DNA of 12,705 bases from NCBI GenBank assembly GCA_035455185.1, contig DATIFQ010000213.1:1-12705 (forward strand). Reading direction: 5' to 3'. The stretch is from JAEHDI01 sp035455185. GTDB lineage: Bacteria > Acidobacteriota > Terriglobia > Bryobacterales > Bryobacteraceae. The translations under genes were made by a program, and so were the position numbers. The notes below the pieces were generated by a model. That model searched no databases and was not told the origin of the DNA. It saw only the letters and a program-made list of their open reading frames with translations. This document shows positions 1 through 9,231 of the stretch, piece by piece (positions within the stretch are counted from its first letter, which is position 1; each line of letters opens with the position of its first letter).

Positions 1-121
1 GCGCGAGATTCCCACTTTCCCACAGCTACGACGACTACGATTCCCTCCCTCACTGCAAGAAGAACTTCAAAGAGGGCTGCCTAATGAAACCGGACAGATC
101 ACGTGTGAACAAAACCGGACA
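1..121 (+). mobile_element. Possible right end of an insertion sequence
   Basis: The window opens in sequence unlike its neighbours. One reading frame from base 1 closes at a TAA at 82-84 and another runs open to about 192. Neither gives a recognisable protein, so I do not call a CDS. Just after the first stop, the 10-mer AAACCGGACA occurs at 87-96 and again at 112-121. Short direct repeats spaced like this, ending in ACA and following a truncated reading frame, are typical of the termini of IS21-like and related elements. The neighbouring decayed hydrolase gene fits an insertion-prone spot. The family assignment is inference only: the transposase body and the opposite end lie outside the window. 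Confidence 0.3.
87..121. repeat. Two direct copies of AAACCGGACA
   Basis: Perfect 10-bp direct repeats at 87-96 and 112-121, offset by 25 bp. They may be transposase-binding repeats inside an IS terminus. If so, the element would end near 121. Confidence 0.5.
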
Positions 122-231
122 TCTTGACCTGTTAACGACAGACCAAGAGCGGGCGGATCAAGGTCCGATTGTGGGCCGTTTGAGACAATTGTGAGCGCAG
201 GGCAGGATAAACAAGGCCACCGTCCTAGTCG

Positions 232-490
232 ATGCGAGGTTCGATGAGGAGACGCATCGCGTCACCAAGTGAGGCGACCGTCTCGTTCCGGAGGTACGGA
301 AGCGGGCCGCCGCTGATCCTTGTGTACGGGAGTTTCAGCGACGACGTCACGAACTGGATATTCGTTAAACCGATTCTGGAGAAACGGTTCACCGTCTATG
401 CCATCGCGCGCCGGGACCGAGGCGAAACGGACGCGACCGAGGGTCACAGCCTGGAGGACGAGGCCCGTCCTTGCGGTGATTGGGACGTGA
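232..490 (+). pseudogene. Decayed alpha/beta-hydrolase N-terminal fragment
   Basis: The frame opened at 232 (or ATG 244) encodes the first strands of an alpha/beta-hydrolase: a short beta hairpin, PPLILVYGS at the oxyanion-hole position, NWIFVKPILEKRFTVYAIARRDRGET, then GHSLEDEA. At about 466-470 the hydrolase-like reading jumps to the next frame, which continues as VLAVIGT and stops at TGA 488-490. The original frame runs on with unrelated residues to 519. No nucleophile elbow (GxSxG) and no catalytic His are present, and only about 80 of the usual 250-280 residues remain. The usual HG of the oxyanion motif is YG, and the usual GRG is DRG, which also suggests decay. There is no Shine-Dalgarno before 232. 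It is probably a dead relic. Confidence 0.6.
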
Positions 491-513
491 CCAGGCCCAT
501 TGAGACATCGGGA

Positions 514-1236
514 CTATAACGTCAGGCCGCCATCGACGGTGAGGACCTGTCCGGTTACGTAGTTGTCGGGTTCGAGGAAGAAGCGGACGGCGCGCGCGAC
601 GTCGATGGCACGGCCGAAGCGGCAAATCATCCCTTCGTTCAGATAACGGTCGTACTTCCCGGAGGCGATGCTCGCCTCGGCCATTCCCGCCGCGGTCACG
701 CCGGGACACACGACGTTCACCCGGATGTTCGCGCGCCCCCGGCATTCCTTAGCCAGAATGCGGGCCGCGTGGAGAAGGGCCAACTTTGGCGACGCGTATG
801 CGGTGGAGCCAGCAAACAGCGAGACGGCCTGCATGGTCGAGAAGAGCACGATCGCCCCCGGCGTGCTCTTGTCCTTCATGCGCGCCGCGGCTTCGCGGGC
901 GAGCAGGATCGGGCCGAGGTAGTTGACCTCGTGAGAGCGGCGCATCACCTCTTCCAATCCCGAGAGGTCCGTCACTCGGGACGGATTGCCGGAAAAGACG
1001 ACGAGCCCGTAGAGAGCAGGCGCCGCATCGAGAAGCTGTTTCCGGTCGTTCGCGGAACCAAGGTCTGCCCGAACGATCTGAGCCAAGTCCCGCAACCGCG
1101 ATGCACGCTCCTCGTTCGCGCGGTAGCTGACGACCAGCCGTGCGCCCTCCGCGGCCAGAAGTTCCGCCGTCGCTGAGCCGAGCCCGCCCGAACCTCCCGC
1201 CAGAACAATCTCGCGCCCGCGAAGCGAATCAGCCAA
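514..1236 (-). CDS. Short-chain dehydrogenase/reductase (SDR family oxidoreductase)
   Basis: A 240-residue classical-size SDR, a NAD(P)-dependent oxidoreductase with a Rossmann fold. Visible motifs are the nucleotide-binding GGSGGLG at residues 14-20, D58 (RADL) for adenine-ring binding, SGN at 82-84 in place of NAG, the structural/catalytic Asn at 105 (VNYLG), YASPK at 147-151 (Tyr and Lys of the active site), PGV at about 177 and the C-terminal VTGQVLTVDGG typical of FabG-like members. The position 13 residues before Tyr147, normally the catalytic Ser, is Thr134, with Ser133 just before it. The start is TTG at 1236, chosen because a perfect AGGAGG lies 6 nt upstream. The gene overlaps the end of the upstream membrane protein gene by 8 bp, so translation is probably coupled. 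Substrate unknown; a role in sugar or lipid modification linked to its neighbour is inference. Confidence 0.88.
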   Translation of the reverse strand: MADSLRGREIVLAGGSGGLGSATAELLAAEGARLVVSYRANEERASRLRDLAQIVRADLGSANDRKQLLDAAPALYGLVVFSGNPSRVTDLSGLEEVMRRSHEVNYLGPILLAREAAARMKDKSTPGAIVLFSTMQAVSLFAGSTAYASPKLALLHAARILAKECRGRANIRVNVVCPGVTAAGMAEASIASGKYDRYLNEGMICRFGRAIDVARAVRFFLEPDNYVTGQVLTVDGGLTL

Positions 1237-2470
1237 CGGACGCCTCCTGCAACACGTGGTCGCGCGCCACGTATCCGGCGGCCACTACGGCGAGAAACAG
1301 GGTCAGGACCTCGCTGTCGCCGAGGTTCAGTTCGAAGACACCGCTGAGGAGAATGGAAATCATGACCGCGACTGCGCCATGGAGGACAAAGCGGGCGTCG
1401 TTCGGACCAGGCGGAATTCGTCGCAGAGCGCGCAAAAAATCGAATAGGATCTTGACCAGCAGCCAGACGAGCACCAGCATCACCGGCACGCCACGCTCAG
1501 CGGCGTAGTGAATGTAGATGTTGTGCAAGTGCCCGTACCAGCCGGTGGGCAGCGGCCAGGGAATGTCCCGCGGGACGTACTTGTTGAATTGATTCTTCAC
1601 TTGTTCGGGGCCGAGCCCGAACCAGGGATGGGCCTTGATCATCTCCCATCCTGTGCGCCAGCAGACGATTCGGTGCTGATTGGAATCGACCTCCCGGCGA
1701 GGTTTGAACATCGAGACAAACCGGCCTTTCACCGAATCCGGCGAAAACCAGATACCGGCCAGAAACAGCACCGGCACGGCCAGCAGCGCGATCTTGCGCC
1801 AGGACCAGAGCAGGTACAGCCCGGCGGCGCCGGTGGCGATCCAGATGCTCCGTGTAAATCCCAAAAGGAGGGCGGCACTGATCGGCGTCACGCAGAAAAT
1901 GGAGAAGCAGAGCAGCTTGCTCCTGGCCATCGGAGAAAACAGGACGAAAGCAACCAGCAACAGCAGCACGATCATGAGCTCGCCGCCGAACGTCATCCAG
2001 TGGCTCATGAAGCCGGTAATGCGCTCGCCCACATAGTATTCGTAGAAGTTCTGGCCGTGGAATCGCGCTTCTCCGTACTTTTCGGCAAACTGCACGAGCC
2101 CTCGGGCGGAAACTAACGCCCCCACACCCGCCCAGCAGAGCGCGAGCCGCCGGATCTGCGCGAGTTCGCGAAAGGTCGAGTAAACGACGAGCAGCATCAG
2201 AAAGACAAAGAACTTCCGGATCTGGGGCCGGCCCGCCGAAGGATCGTCCGAGAGAAGGAGGGAAACGATGGTCCCGGCGATGAAGAGCGCGAGCGGCAAA
2301 CGTATAGGTGGTAGCCGGAGCTTCGCGCCCGAGAGCAGCAGCGCGGCGAAGGCGAGTGCAATCAGGATCTGGCAGGCGGCAATCGAAAAGAGCACCGAGA
2401 CGGCAGCGCCGCCGGTGAGCCAAAAAGCCGCCCGTCCAAGGAAGGACTCAGTCTGTTGCGTGGGGGACAT
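1229..2470 (-). CDS. O-antigen ligase/polymerase family membrane protein
   Basis: A polytopic inner-membrane protein of about 413 residues with roughly ten to twelve hydrophobic segments and a large polar loop in the second half. Features of the Wzy_C/WaaL family are visible. They include an Arg in GFTRSIW before a hydrophobic helix, the loop segment RIVCWRTGWEMIKAHPWFGLGPEQV, and HNIYIHYAAERG, which matches the H-[NSQ]-x9-G signature of O-antigen ligases; the trailing Gxx[GTY] is only partly met (GVPV). Such proteins transfer or polymerise undecaprenyl-linked glycans at the periplasmic face. Known relatives also include polysaccharide polymerases and protein glycosylases, so the exact reaction is open. 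I prefer the ATG at 2470. It has GGGAGG only 3 nt upstream, while the GTG at 2491 (seven residues longer) has no ribosome binding site. The gene overlaps the downstream dehydrogenase by 8 bp, forming a two-gene operon. No glycosyltransferases lie in the window. Confidence 0.85.
   Translation of the reverse strand: MSPTQQTESFLGRAAFWLTGGAAVSVLFSIAACQILIALAFAALLLSGAKLRLPPIRLPLALFIAGTIVSLLLSDDPSAGRPQIRKFFVFLMLLVVYSTFRELAQIRRLALCWAGVGALVSARGLVQFAEKYGEARFHGQNFYEYYVGERITGFMSHWMTFGGELMIVLLLLVAFVLFSPMARSKLLCFSIFCVTPISAALLLGFTRSIWIATGAAGLYLLWSWRKIALLAVPVLFLAGIWFSPDSVKGRFVSMFKPRREVDSNQHRIVCWRTGWEMIKAHPWFGLGPEQVKNQFNKYVPRDIPWPLPTGWYGHLHNIYIHYAAERGVPVMLVLVWLLVKILFDFLRALRRIPPGPNDARFVLHGAVAVMISILLSGVFELNLGDSEVLTLFLAVVAAGYVARDHVLQEASVG
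1243..1248 (-). promoter_or_regulatory. Strong Shine-Dalgarno deciding a TTG start
   Basis: AGGAGG on the minus strand, 6 nt before the TTG at 1236 and inside the 3' end of the upstream O-antigen ligase-like gene. It fixes the dehydrogenase start despite the rare codon. Confidence 0.75.
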
Positions 2471-2473
2471 GCG

Positions 2474-2485
2474 CCTCCCGGGAGG
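2474..2485. promoter_or_regulatory. Perfect 12-bp palindrome between divergent genes
   Basis: CCTCCCGGGAGG is a perfect inverted repeat just upstream of the O-antigen ligase-like ATG. On the minus strand its GGGAGG half serves as that gene's ribosome binding site. It sits in the divergent region shared with the phosphatase gene, so it could also be an operator. It is short enough that the Shine-Dalgarno alone may explain it. Confidence 0.35.
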
Positions 2486-2529
2486 AAACACCTCAGTATG
2501 CCAAAATGGTCTCGGAAACGGCCAGCGAC

Positions 2530-3021
2530 ATGTTGATCCATCTTCTCAGGCACGGAATCGCCGAGGACGCCAGTGGAACCATGAAGGATGCGGACCGGGC
2601 GCTGACCGCCGACGGGAGGAAGAAGCTACTCGGCGTGCTGCGCGCGGCGAAAGCCGCGCAAGTCGCTCCGGCGGTGATCCTGACGAGTTCGTACCTGCGG
2701 GCGGTGCAAACGGCGGAGGTTGCCGCCGAGGTGCTCGGCTACGAGGGCGAGCTGATCCGGACCAAGGCCTTGGAGCCCGGCTCTTCTCCCGAGGATGTTT
2801 GGGAGGAGCTCCGCCTCTACCGGCAGTCTTCGGAGGTGCTTGTGTCCGGCCACGAGCCGCTTCTGAGCCGCACCGTCGCCTATCTGCTGGGAGCGCCGGC
2901 GCTCCAGATCGATTTCAAGAAGGGCGCGATGGCATCGATCCTGATGGAGCAGTTCGGCGCGCAGCCGCGTGGTGTGCTGCGGTGGCTTCTCACCGCCAAG
3001 CTCGTCTCCCGGAGTTCCTGA
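2530..3021 (+). CDS. sixA: Phosphohistidine phosphatase, SixA type
   Basis: A 163-residue histidine-phosphatase-superfamily protein of SixA size. The start of the fold, LIHLLRHGIAEDA, carries the RHG catalytic motif whose His is phosphorylated. The second Arg-containing strand, LTSSYLRAVQTAEVAAEVL, binds phosphate, and the second active-site His is in VSGHEPLLS. The C-terminal RGVLRWLLTAKL is typical of SixA proteins. In E. coli SixA dephosphorylates phosphohistidine on proteins (ArcB HPt, and the nitrogen-PTS protein NPr); the target here is unknown. I chose ATG 2530 because family members begin one to three residues before the first strand. An in-frame ATG at 2506 would add eight residues, and neither start has a clear Shine-Dalgarno. 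The tryptophanase gene starts 37 nt downstream on the same strand and may be cotranscribed, although no functional link is obvious. Confidence 0.85.
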   Translation: MLIHLLRHGIAEDASGTMKDADRALTADGRKKLLGVLRAAKAAQVAPAVILTSSYLRAVQTAEVAAEVLGYEGELIRTKALEPGSSPEDVWEELRLYRQSSEVLVSGHEPLLSRTVAYLLGAPALQIDFKKGAMASILMEQFGAQPRGVLRWLLTAKLVSRSS

Positions 3022-3058
3022 AACGCCGTCACTCGCGGCCGGTGGTAGACTCCCTCGT

Positions 3059-4408
3059 GTGAAGACGATCATCGAGCCGTTCCGCATCAAGAGCGTAGAG
3101 CCCCTTCGCCACACCACACGGGAGGAGCGTGAGCGTTTTCTGGAGCGGGCCGGCTACAACCTCTTCCTGATCGACGCGCGCGATATCCTCATTGACCTCC
3201 TGACCGATTCGGGAACCAGCGCAATGTCCACCGAGCAGTGGGCGGCGATGATGCGCGGCGATGAGTCGTACGCCGGCAGCGAGAGTTTCCATCGGATGAA
3301 GGCGGCGGTCGAGGACCTGACCGGATTCCGGCACGTCATTCCGACACATCAGGGACGGGCGGCGGAACGAATCCTCTTCAGCGTCATGTGCCGGCCGGGG
3401 CACATCGTTCCGAACAACACACATTTCGACACAACCCGGGCCAACATCGAGTTCACTGGCGCGCGGGCGGTCGATCTACCGCTCCCCGAAGCGACGGACA
3501 CGCAGGCGCGGCTGCCTTTCAAGGGCAATATGGATGTCGTCGCGCTAGGGCGGCTCATTGAAACCGAGGGTGCGAGCCGGATTCCTCTAGTGATGCTGAC
3601 GGTCACCGACAACTCCGGCGGCGGGCAGCCGGTGTCGATGGAGAACATCGAGGCAGTGCGGCGGGTCACTTCACAACACGGGATCCCGTTTTATCTCGAT
3701 GCCTGCCGGTTTGCCGAGAACTGTTGGTTCATCGGGCAGCGGGAACCGGGCTATGGGGACTGGACGCCGAAGCGGATCGCGCAGAAGATGTTCCGGCTTG
3801 CGGACGGCTGCACGTTTTCGGCAAAGAAGGACGCCTTCGCAAACATCGGCGGTTTCCTGTGTACGAACGATGACCGGCTGGCCGAGCAGGAGACACAGTT
3901 ACTGATTCTGACCGAGGGCTTTCCGACATACGGGGGGCTCGCGGGCCGCGACCTTGACGCGATCGCTGTCGGTCTGACGGAAGTGCTCGATCCGGATTAC
4001 CTGCGCTATCGGATCACGTCAACCGCCTACCTGGGGCGGCACATCGCGGATCGGGGCGTGCCGATCGTCGAGCCGCCGGGGGGCCACGCGATCTACATTG
4101 ACGCCGGGCGAATGCTTCCCCACATCCCAAGAGACCAGTTCCCGGCGCAGGCGTTGGGTGTGGAATTGTACCGGCACGCCGGTATCCGGTCGGTCGAGAT
4201 CGGCTCACTGATGTTCGGCGGAAAGGCGCACCACGAACTGCTGCGGCTGGCCATTCCCCGCCGGGTGTACACGCAGAGCCACATCGACTACGTGGTCGAA
4301 GCCATCCTCGAGGTGAACCAGCGCAAGCAGGATCTCCGTGGCTTGGAGATCGTCTCCGAGCCCCGGTTCCTGCGCCACTTCAGTTGCCACTTGCGGCCTG
4401 TACGATAA
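3059..4408 (+). CDS. tnaA: Tryptophanase (tryptophan indole-lyase), PLP enzyme
   Basis: A 449-residue member of the beta-eliminating lyase family (fold-type I PLP). Tryptophanase cleaves L-tryptophan to indole, pyruvate and ammonia in the cytoplasm. EPFRIKSVEP, IDLLTDSGT, PTHQGR (PLP phosphate site), NSGGGQPVS, DACRFAEN (Asp214 and Arg217 near the cofactor) and SAKKDA with the Schiff-base Lys257 are all present. Overall it aligns closely with tyrosine phenol-lyase and shares its numbering. However, the residues that set tyrosine specificity are replaced: Asp124 for Thr124, Ile381 for Arg381, and His440 in RHF where the phenol-lyase has Phe. These are the tryptophanase states, so I call tryptophanase. 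The start is GTG 3059, five residues before EPFRI as in the family; the longer in-frame ATG at 2969 would overlap sixA. No good Shine-Dalgarno is visible. No TnaC-like leader peptide fits in the 37-nt gap, so the proteobacterial attenuation mechanism is absent. Confidence 0.9.
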   Translation: MKTIIEPFRIKSVEPLRHTTREERERFLERAGYNLFLIDARDILIDLLTDSGTSAMSTEQWAAMMRGDESYAGSESFHRMKAAVEDLTGFRHVIPTHQGRAAERILFSVMCRPGHIVPNNTHFDTTRANIEFTGARAVDLPLPEATDTQARLPFKGNMDVVALGRLIETEGASRIPLVMLTVTDNSGGGQPVSMENIEAVRRVTSQHGIPFYLDACRFAENCWFIGQREPGYGDWTPKRIAQKMFRLADGCTFSAKKDAFANIGGFLCTNDDRLAEQETQLLILTEGFPTYGGLAGRDLDAIAVGLTEVLDPDYLRYRITSTAYLGRHIADRGVPIVEPPGGHAIYIDAGRMLPHIPRDQFPAQALGVELYRHAGIRSVEIGSLMFGGKAHHELLRLAIPRRVYTQSHIDYVVEAILEVNQRKQDLRGLEIVSEPRFLRHFSCHLRPVR

Positions 4409-4418
4409 TCTGATAATC
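4384..4418 (+). promoter_or_regulatory. Candidate promoter/operator of the toxin-antitoxin pair
   Basis: GATAATC occurs twice in tandem (4404-4410 and 4412-4418), immediately before the GTG at 4419. Each copy contains GATAAT, a good -10 hexamer. Possible -35 boxes are TTGCCA at 4384-4389 (14-bp spacer to the first copy) and TTGCGG at 4391-4396 (15-bp spacer to the second), both shorter than optimal. The stop codon TAA of the tryptophanase gene is inside the first copy. With no Shine-Dalgarno before 4419, a leaderless transcript is plausible. The repeat may also be the operator for autoregulation. Confidence 0.4.
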
Positions 4419-4679
4419 GTGGAATCGGATATCTCTGCGACGAACGCCGCACGCCGCTTCTTGGATCTGCTCAACCGGGTGGAGTACCGTGGTGAGACCT
4501 TTGTCGTCTTGCGCGGAAACACACCGATCTGCCGGATCGCCCCAGTCGGCCCGCGCGCATGCACGGTTTCCGACCTAGCATCGTGGCTGAAATCCGCCCC
4601 AAAACCGGATGCCTCCTACTGGGCTGAAATCGAACAACTTACGCGGAATCAGACCCCGCCGCCGGACCTGAGATGGTGA
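4419..4679 (+). CDS. Type II antitoxin, Phd/YefM family
   Basis: An 86-residue protein beginning MESDISATNAARRFLDLLNRV, followed by YRGETFVVLRGNTPICRIAPV. This is the standard Phd/YefM fold: an N-terminal dimerising and DNA-binding domain with the conserved ISATNAARRF start and the VLRGxxPxxRI strand. The C-terminal half (about 50-86), with LASWLKS, YWAEIEQL and a proline-rich tail, is the likely toxin-wrapping segment that blocks the PIN active site. GTG 4419 is chosen because homologues start at this point, although the frame is open back to 4338 inside the tryptophanase gene. Its last 7 bp overlap the toxin gene, the usual antitoxin-first coupled order. It probably represses its own promoter as a complex with the toxin. 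Confidence 0.85.
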   Translation: MESDISATNAARRFLDLLNRVEYRGETFVVLRGNTPICRIAPVGPRACTVSDLASWLKSAPKPDASYWAEIEQLTRNQTPPPDLRW

Positions 4680-5071
4680 CGCTGATGGATGCCAGCGTTC
4701 TCATTGCCGTGGAACGCGGGCAGTTGGATCTGGAGGCGGTCTCCGGACCGGCGGACGCGGATATCGCAATCGCCGCCCTGACTGCGTCCGAACTGCTCCA
4801 CGGAGTGCATCGAGCGGCGACAGCCGCACAGCGTGCCCGGCGAGAGGCATTCGTTGAGGGACTGCTCGCACGAGTGCCCGTTATCGCCTTCGATCTGACC
4901 GCTACCAGAGTTCATGCGCGAATCTGGGCAGAAACGGCTTCCAGCGGAGTTGTCCTCGGCGCGCACGACCTCGTGATAGCGGCGACGGCAATCGCGGCCG
5001 GCGCACGCGTCGCCACCCGCGATCAGAGAAGCTTCCCAAAGATCCCCGGCCTTCAATGGGTGGCGTGGTGA
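4673..5071 (+). CDS. vapC: PIN-domain ribonuclease toxin, VapC type
   Basis: A 132-residue PIN-domain protein, the toxic RNase of a type II toxin-antitoxin pair. VapC enzymes use Mg2+ held by acidic residues to cut tRNA or rRNA. The four acidic residues are intact: Asp6 in LMDASVLI, Glu40 in TASELLHGV, Asp99 in GAHDLVIAA and Asp117 in ATRDQRSF. The length is normal and no residue of the active site is lost, so the toxin appears functional. ATG 4673 overlaps the antitoxin by 7 bp; GTG 4676 and ATG 4685 are later alternatives that keep Asp6. Expression probably depends on translational coupling, since no strong Shine-Dalgarno is seen. The RNA target cannot be told from sequence. Confidence 0.9.
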   Translation: MVTLMDASVLIAVERGQLDLEAVSGPADADIAIAALTASELLHGVHRAATAAQRARREAFVEGLLARVPVIAFDLTATRVHARIWAETASSGVVLGAHDLVIAATAIAAGARVATRDQRSFPKIPGLQWVAW

Positions 5072-5108
5072 CACGCCGCCCGTGCGCGAGTGGACTCTCT
5101 GTTGTTGT

Positions 5109-5894
5109 CTACTTGCTGGCGAAGATGCGCGACACCGACACGCTGTCGCGGTGCGATCCGGCGACGACCAATTCCCGGTACGCCGTCATGACTGCCGCTT
5201 GCTCTTCGGGACCGCGTTTCTTGATCACTTCGTCGAATGCGGCGTCGACCTTGTCCATCGCCGCAAGGTTGGGCAGGCAGATGCCGGTCCAGTGCCAGCC
5301 GGGCTCCATGCTGTGCACCTCTTCCACGTCCAGGTCGTAACCGCAAATCGCCCCGCTCGATACCAGCTCGTCGTAAGTTGGCTTCACGTATTTTTCGAAG
5401 CCCTTCCTAAATTCTTCGCTCTTGCCGGGCTGGACCTGGACCCTGCTGAAGTGCCAGTAAGGTTTGGCCCCAGCCGGCAGCATCTTGTGGTTCCCGATCA
5501 CGGTTCGAAACACGTAATCGCTGTGATGGTCGAAATCGACCGCGTCCATCATCTGGCCCATGCTTTCCTTGTGCTCGCTCGCCGCGGCGTCAAGCGCGTT
5601 GTCGACCTTTTCCAACGCGGCGTAGTCCTGTACGACGTACCACGCTTCGAAGTTCGGTTTGCCCGCACTATGTAGGAAGTCTTCGTCCAGTCCGTAAGCG
5701 AGAATCGCGCCGTCGGCGAATTGCTTCTCCAGCGCCGGCACATAGATCTTCTTGACGCCGGCCACCCATTCATCCGCTTTGGCGGGGTGAACCTTAAACG
5801 ACGCGACCACAATCAACGGCTTCGGCTCCTGGCCGGGAAGACACGCAGCAACGAGCAGAGCGAATACAACCAGGCAGACAGATCTCTTGAGCAT
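5109..5894 (-). CDS. Exported lipoprotein-like protein with two tandem alpha-beta barrel-like repeats
   Basis: A 261-residue protein not assigned to a named family. Residues 1-18 form a signal peptide with a lipobox-like LLVAAC, so Cys18 may be lipidated; plain cleavage is the alternative. The mature part holds two copies of one module, residues 27-104 and 146-223. They align without any gap over 78 positions, with about 22 identities. Both share a strand ending V-x-P, a helix with K..E...G..K...P, then DGAILAYGLD in the first and SGAICGYDLD in the second, HS, and AA..KVD.A.D. The pattern (strand, helix, strands, about 80-100 residues) resembles dimeric alpha-beta barrel (ABM-like) domains, here fused so that one chain could form the pair. 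Function unknown. It lies 97 nt downstream of carB on the same strand but has its own promoter and ribosome binding site. Confidence 0.75.
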   Translation of the reverse strand: MLKRSVCLVVFALLVAACLPGQEPKPLIVVASFKVHPAKADEWVAGVKKIYVPALEKQFADGAILAYGLDEDFLHSAGKPNFEAWYVVQDYAALEKVDNALDAAASEHKESMGQMMDAVDFDHHSDYVFRTVIGNHKMLPAGAKPYWHFSRVQVQPGKSEEFRKGFEKYVKPTYDELVSSGAICGYDLDVEEVHSMEPGWHWTGICLPNLAAMDKVDAAFDEVIKKRGPEEQAAVMTAYRELVVAGSHRDSVSVSRIFASK

Positions 5895-5901
5895 CCAGTT
5901 T

Positions 5902-5907
5902 ACCTCC
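5902..5907 (-). promoter_or_regulatory. Shine-Dalgarno of the duplicated-domain protein
   Basis: GGAGGT on the minus strand, 7 nt before the ATG at 5894. Strong match and ideal spacing support this start. Confidence 0.75.
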
Positions 5908-5943
5908 GAGATTTCTTTCGGGACAGTATCCCAGTGTCTGCCG

Positions 5944-5973
5944 ATTCTAAAGAAAGGAAATTACTAAAGTCAA
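5944..5973 (-). promoter_or_regulatory. Sigma-70-like promoter between carB and the downstream gene
   Basis: On the minus strand, TTGACT (5973-5968) and TAGAAT (5949-5944) are separated by 18 bp, each 5 of 6 to consensus, in an AT-rich patch of an otherwise GC-rich region. Transcription would start near 5937, leaving a roughly 40-nt leader that includes GGGA-TACTG-TCCC, a small hairpin at 5919-5931. This suggests the downstream gene is expressed independently of carAB. Confidence 0.55.
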
Positions 5974-5991
5974 TACGAAATGGTATGAATC

Positions 5992-9225
<3,234 letters not shown>

Positions 9226-9231
9226 CCGTGC

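Noticed and set aside
184..196. lac-operator-like string around ACAATTGT followed by GAGCG
   Set aside because: Short chance similarity with no second arm and no regulated gene downstream.
1497..2423. 308-codon minus-strand frame within the O-antigen ligase-like gene
   Set aside because: Arg/Ala-rich shadow without membrane segments; the overlapping frame has a clear family pattern.
2498..2536. 12-codon upstream ORF before the phosphatase
   Set aside because: A GGAGG lies 12 nt upstream, but the peptide has no recognisable feature and may be chance.
2969..3058. N-terminal extension of the tryptophanase from ATG 2969
   Set aside because: It would overlap the phosphatase gene by over 50 bp and add 30 residues absent from the family. 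GTG 3059 fits the conserved N-terminus.
3022..3058. TnaC-like leader peptide before tryptophanase
   Set aside because: The gap is only 37 nt, with no short ORF containing a Trp codon and no Rho-type leader.
3059..4408. Tyrosine phenol-lyase assignment
   Set aside because: Thr124 and Arg381, needed for tyrosine, are Asp and Ile, and the tryptophanase His near the C-terminus is present.
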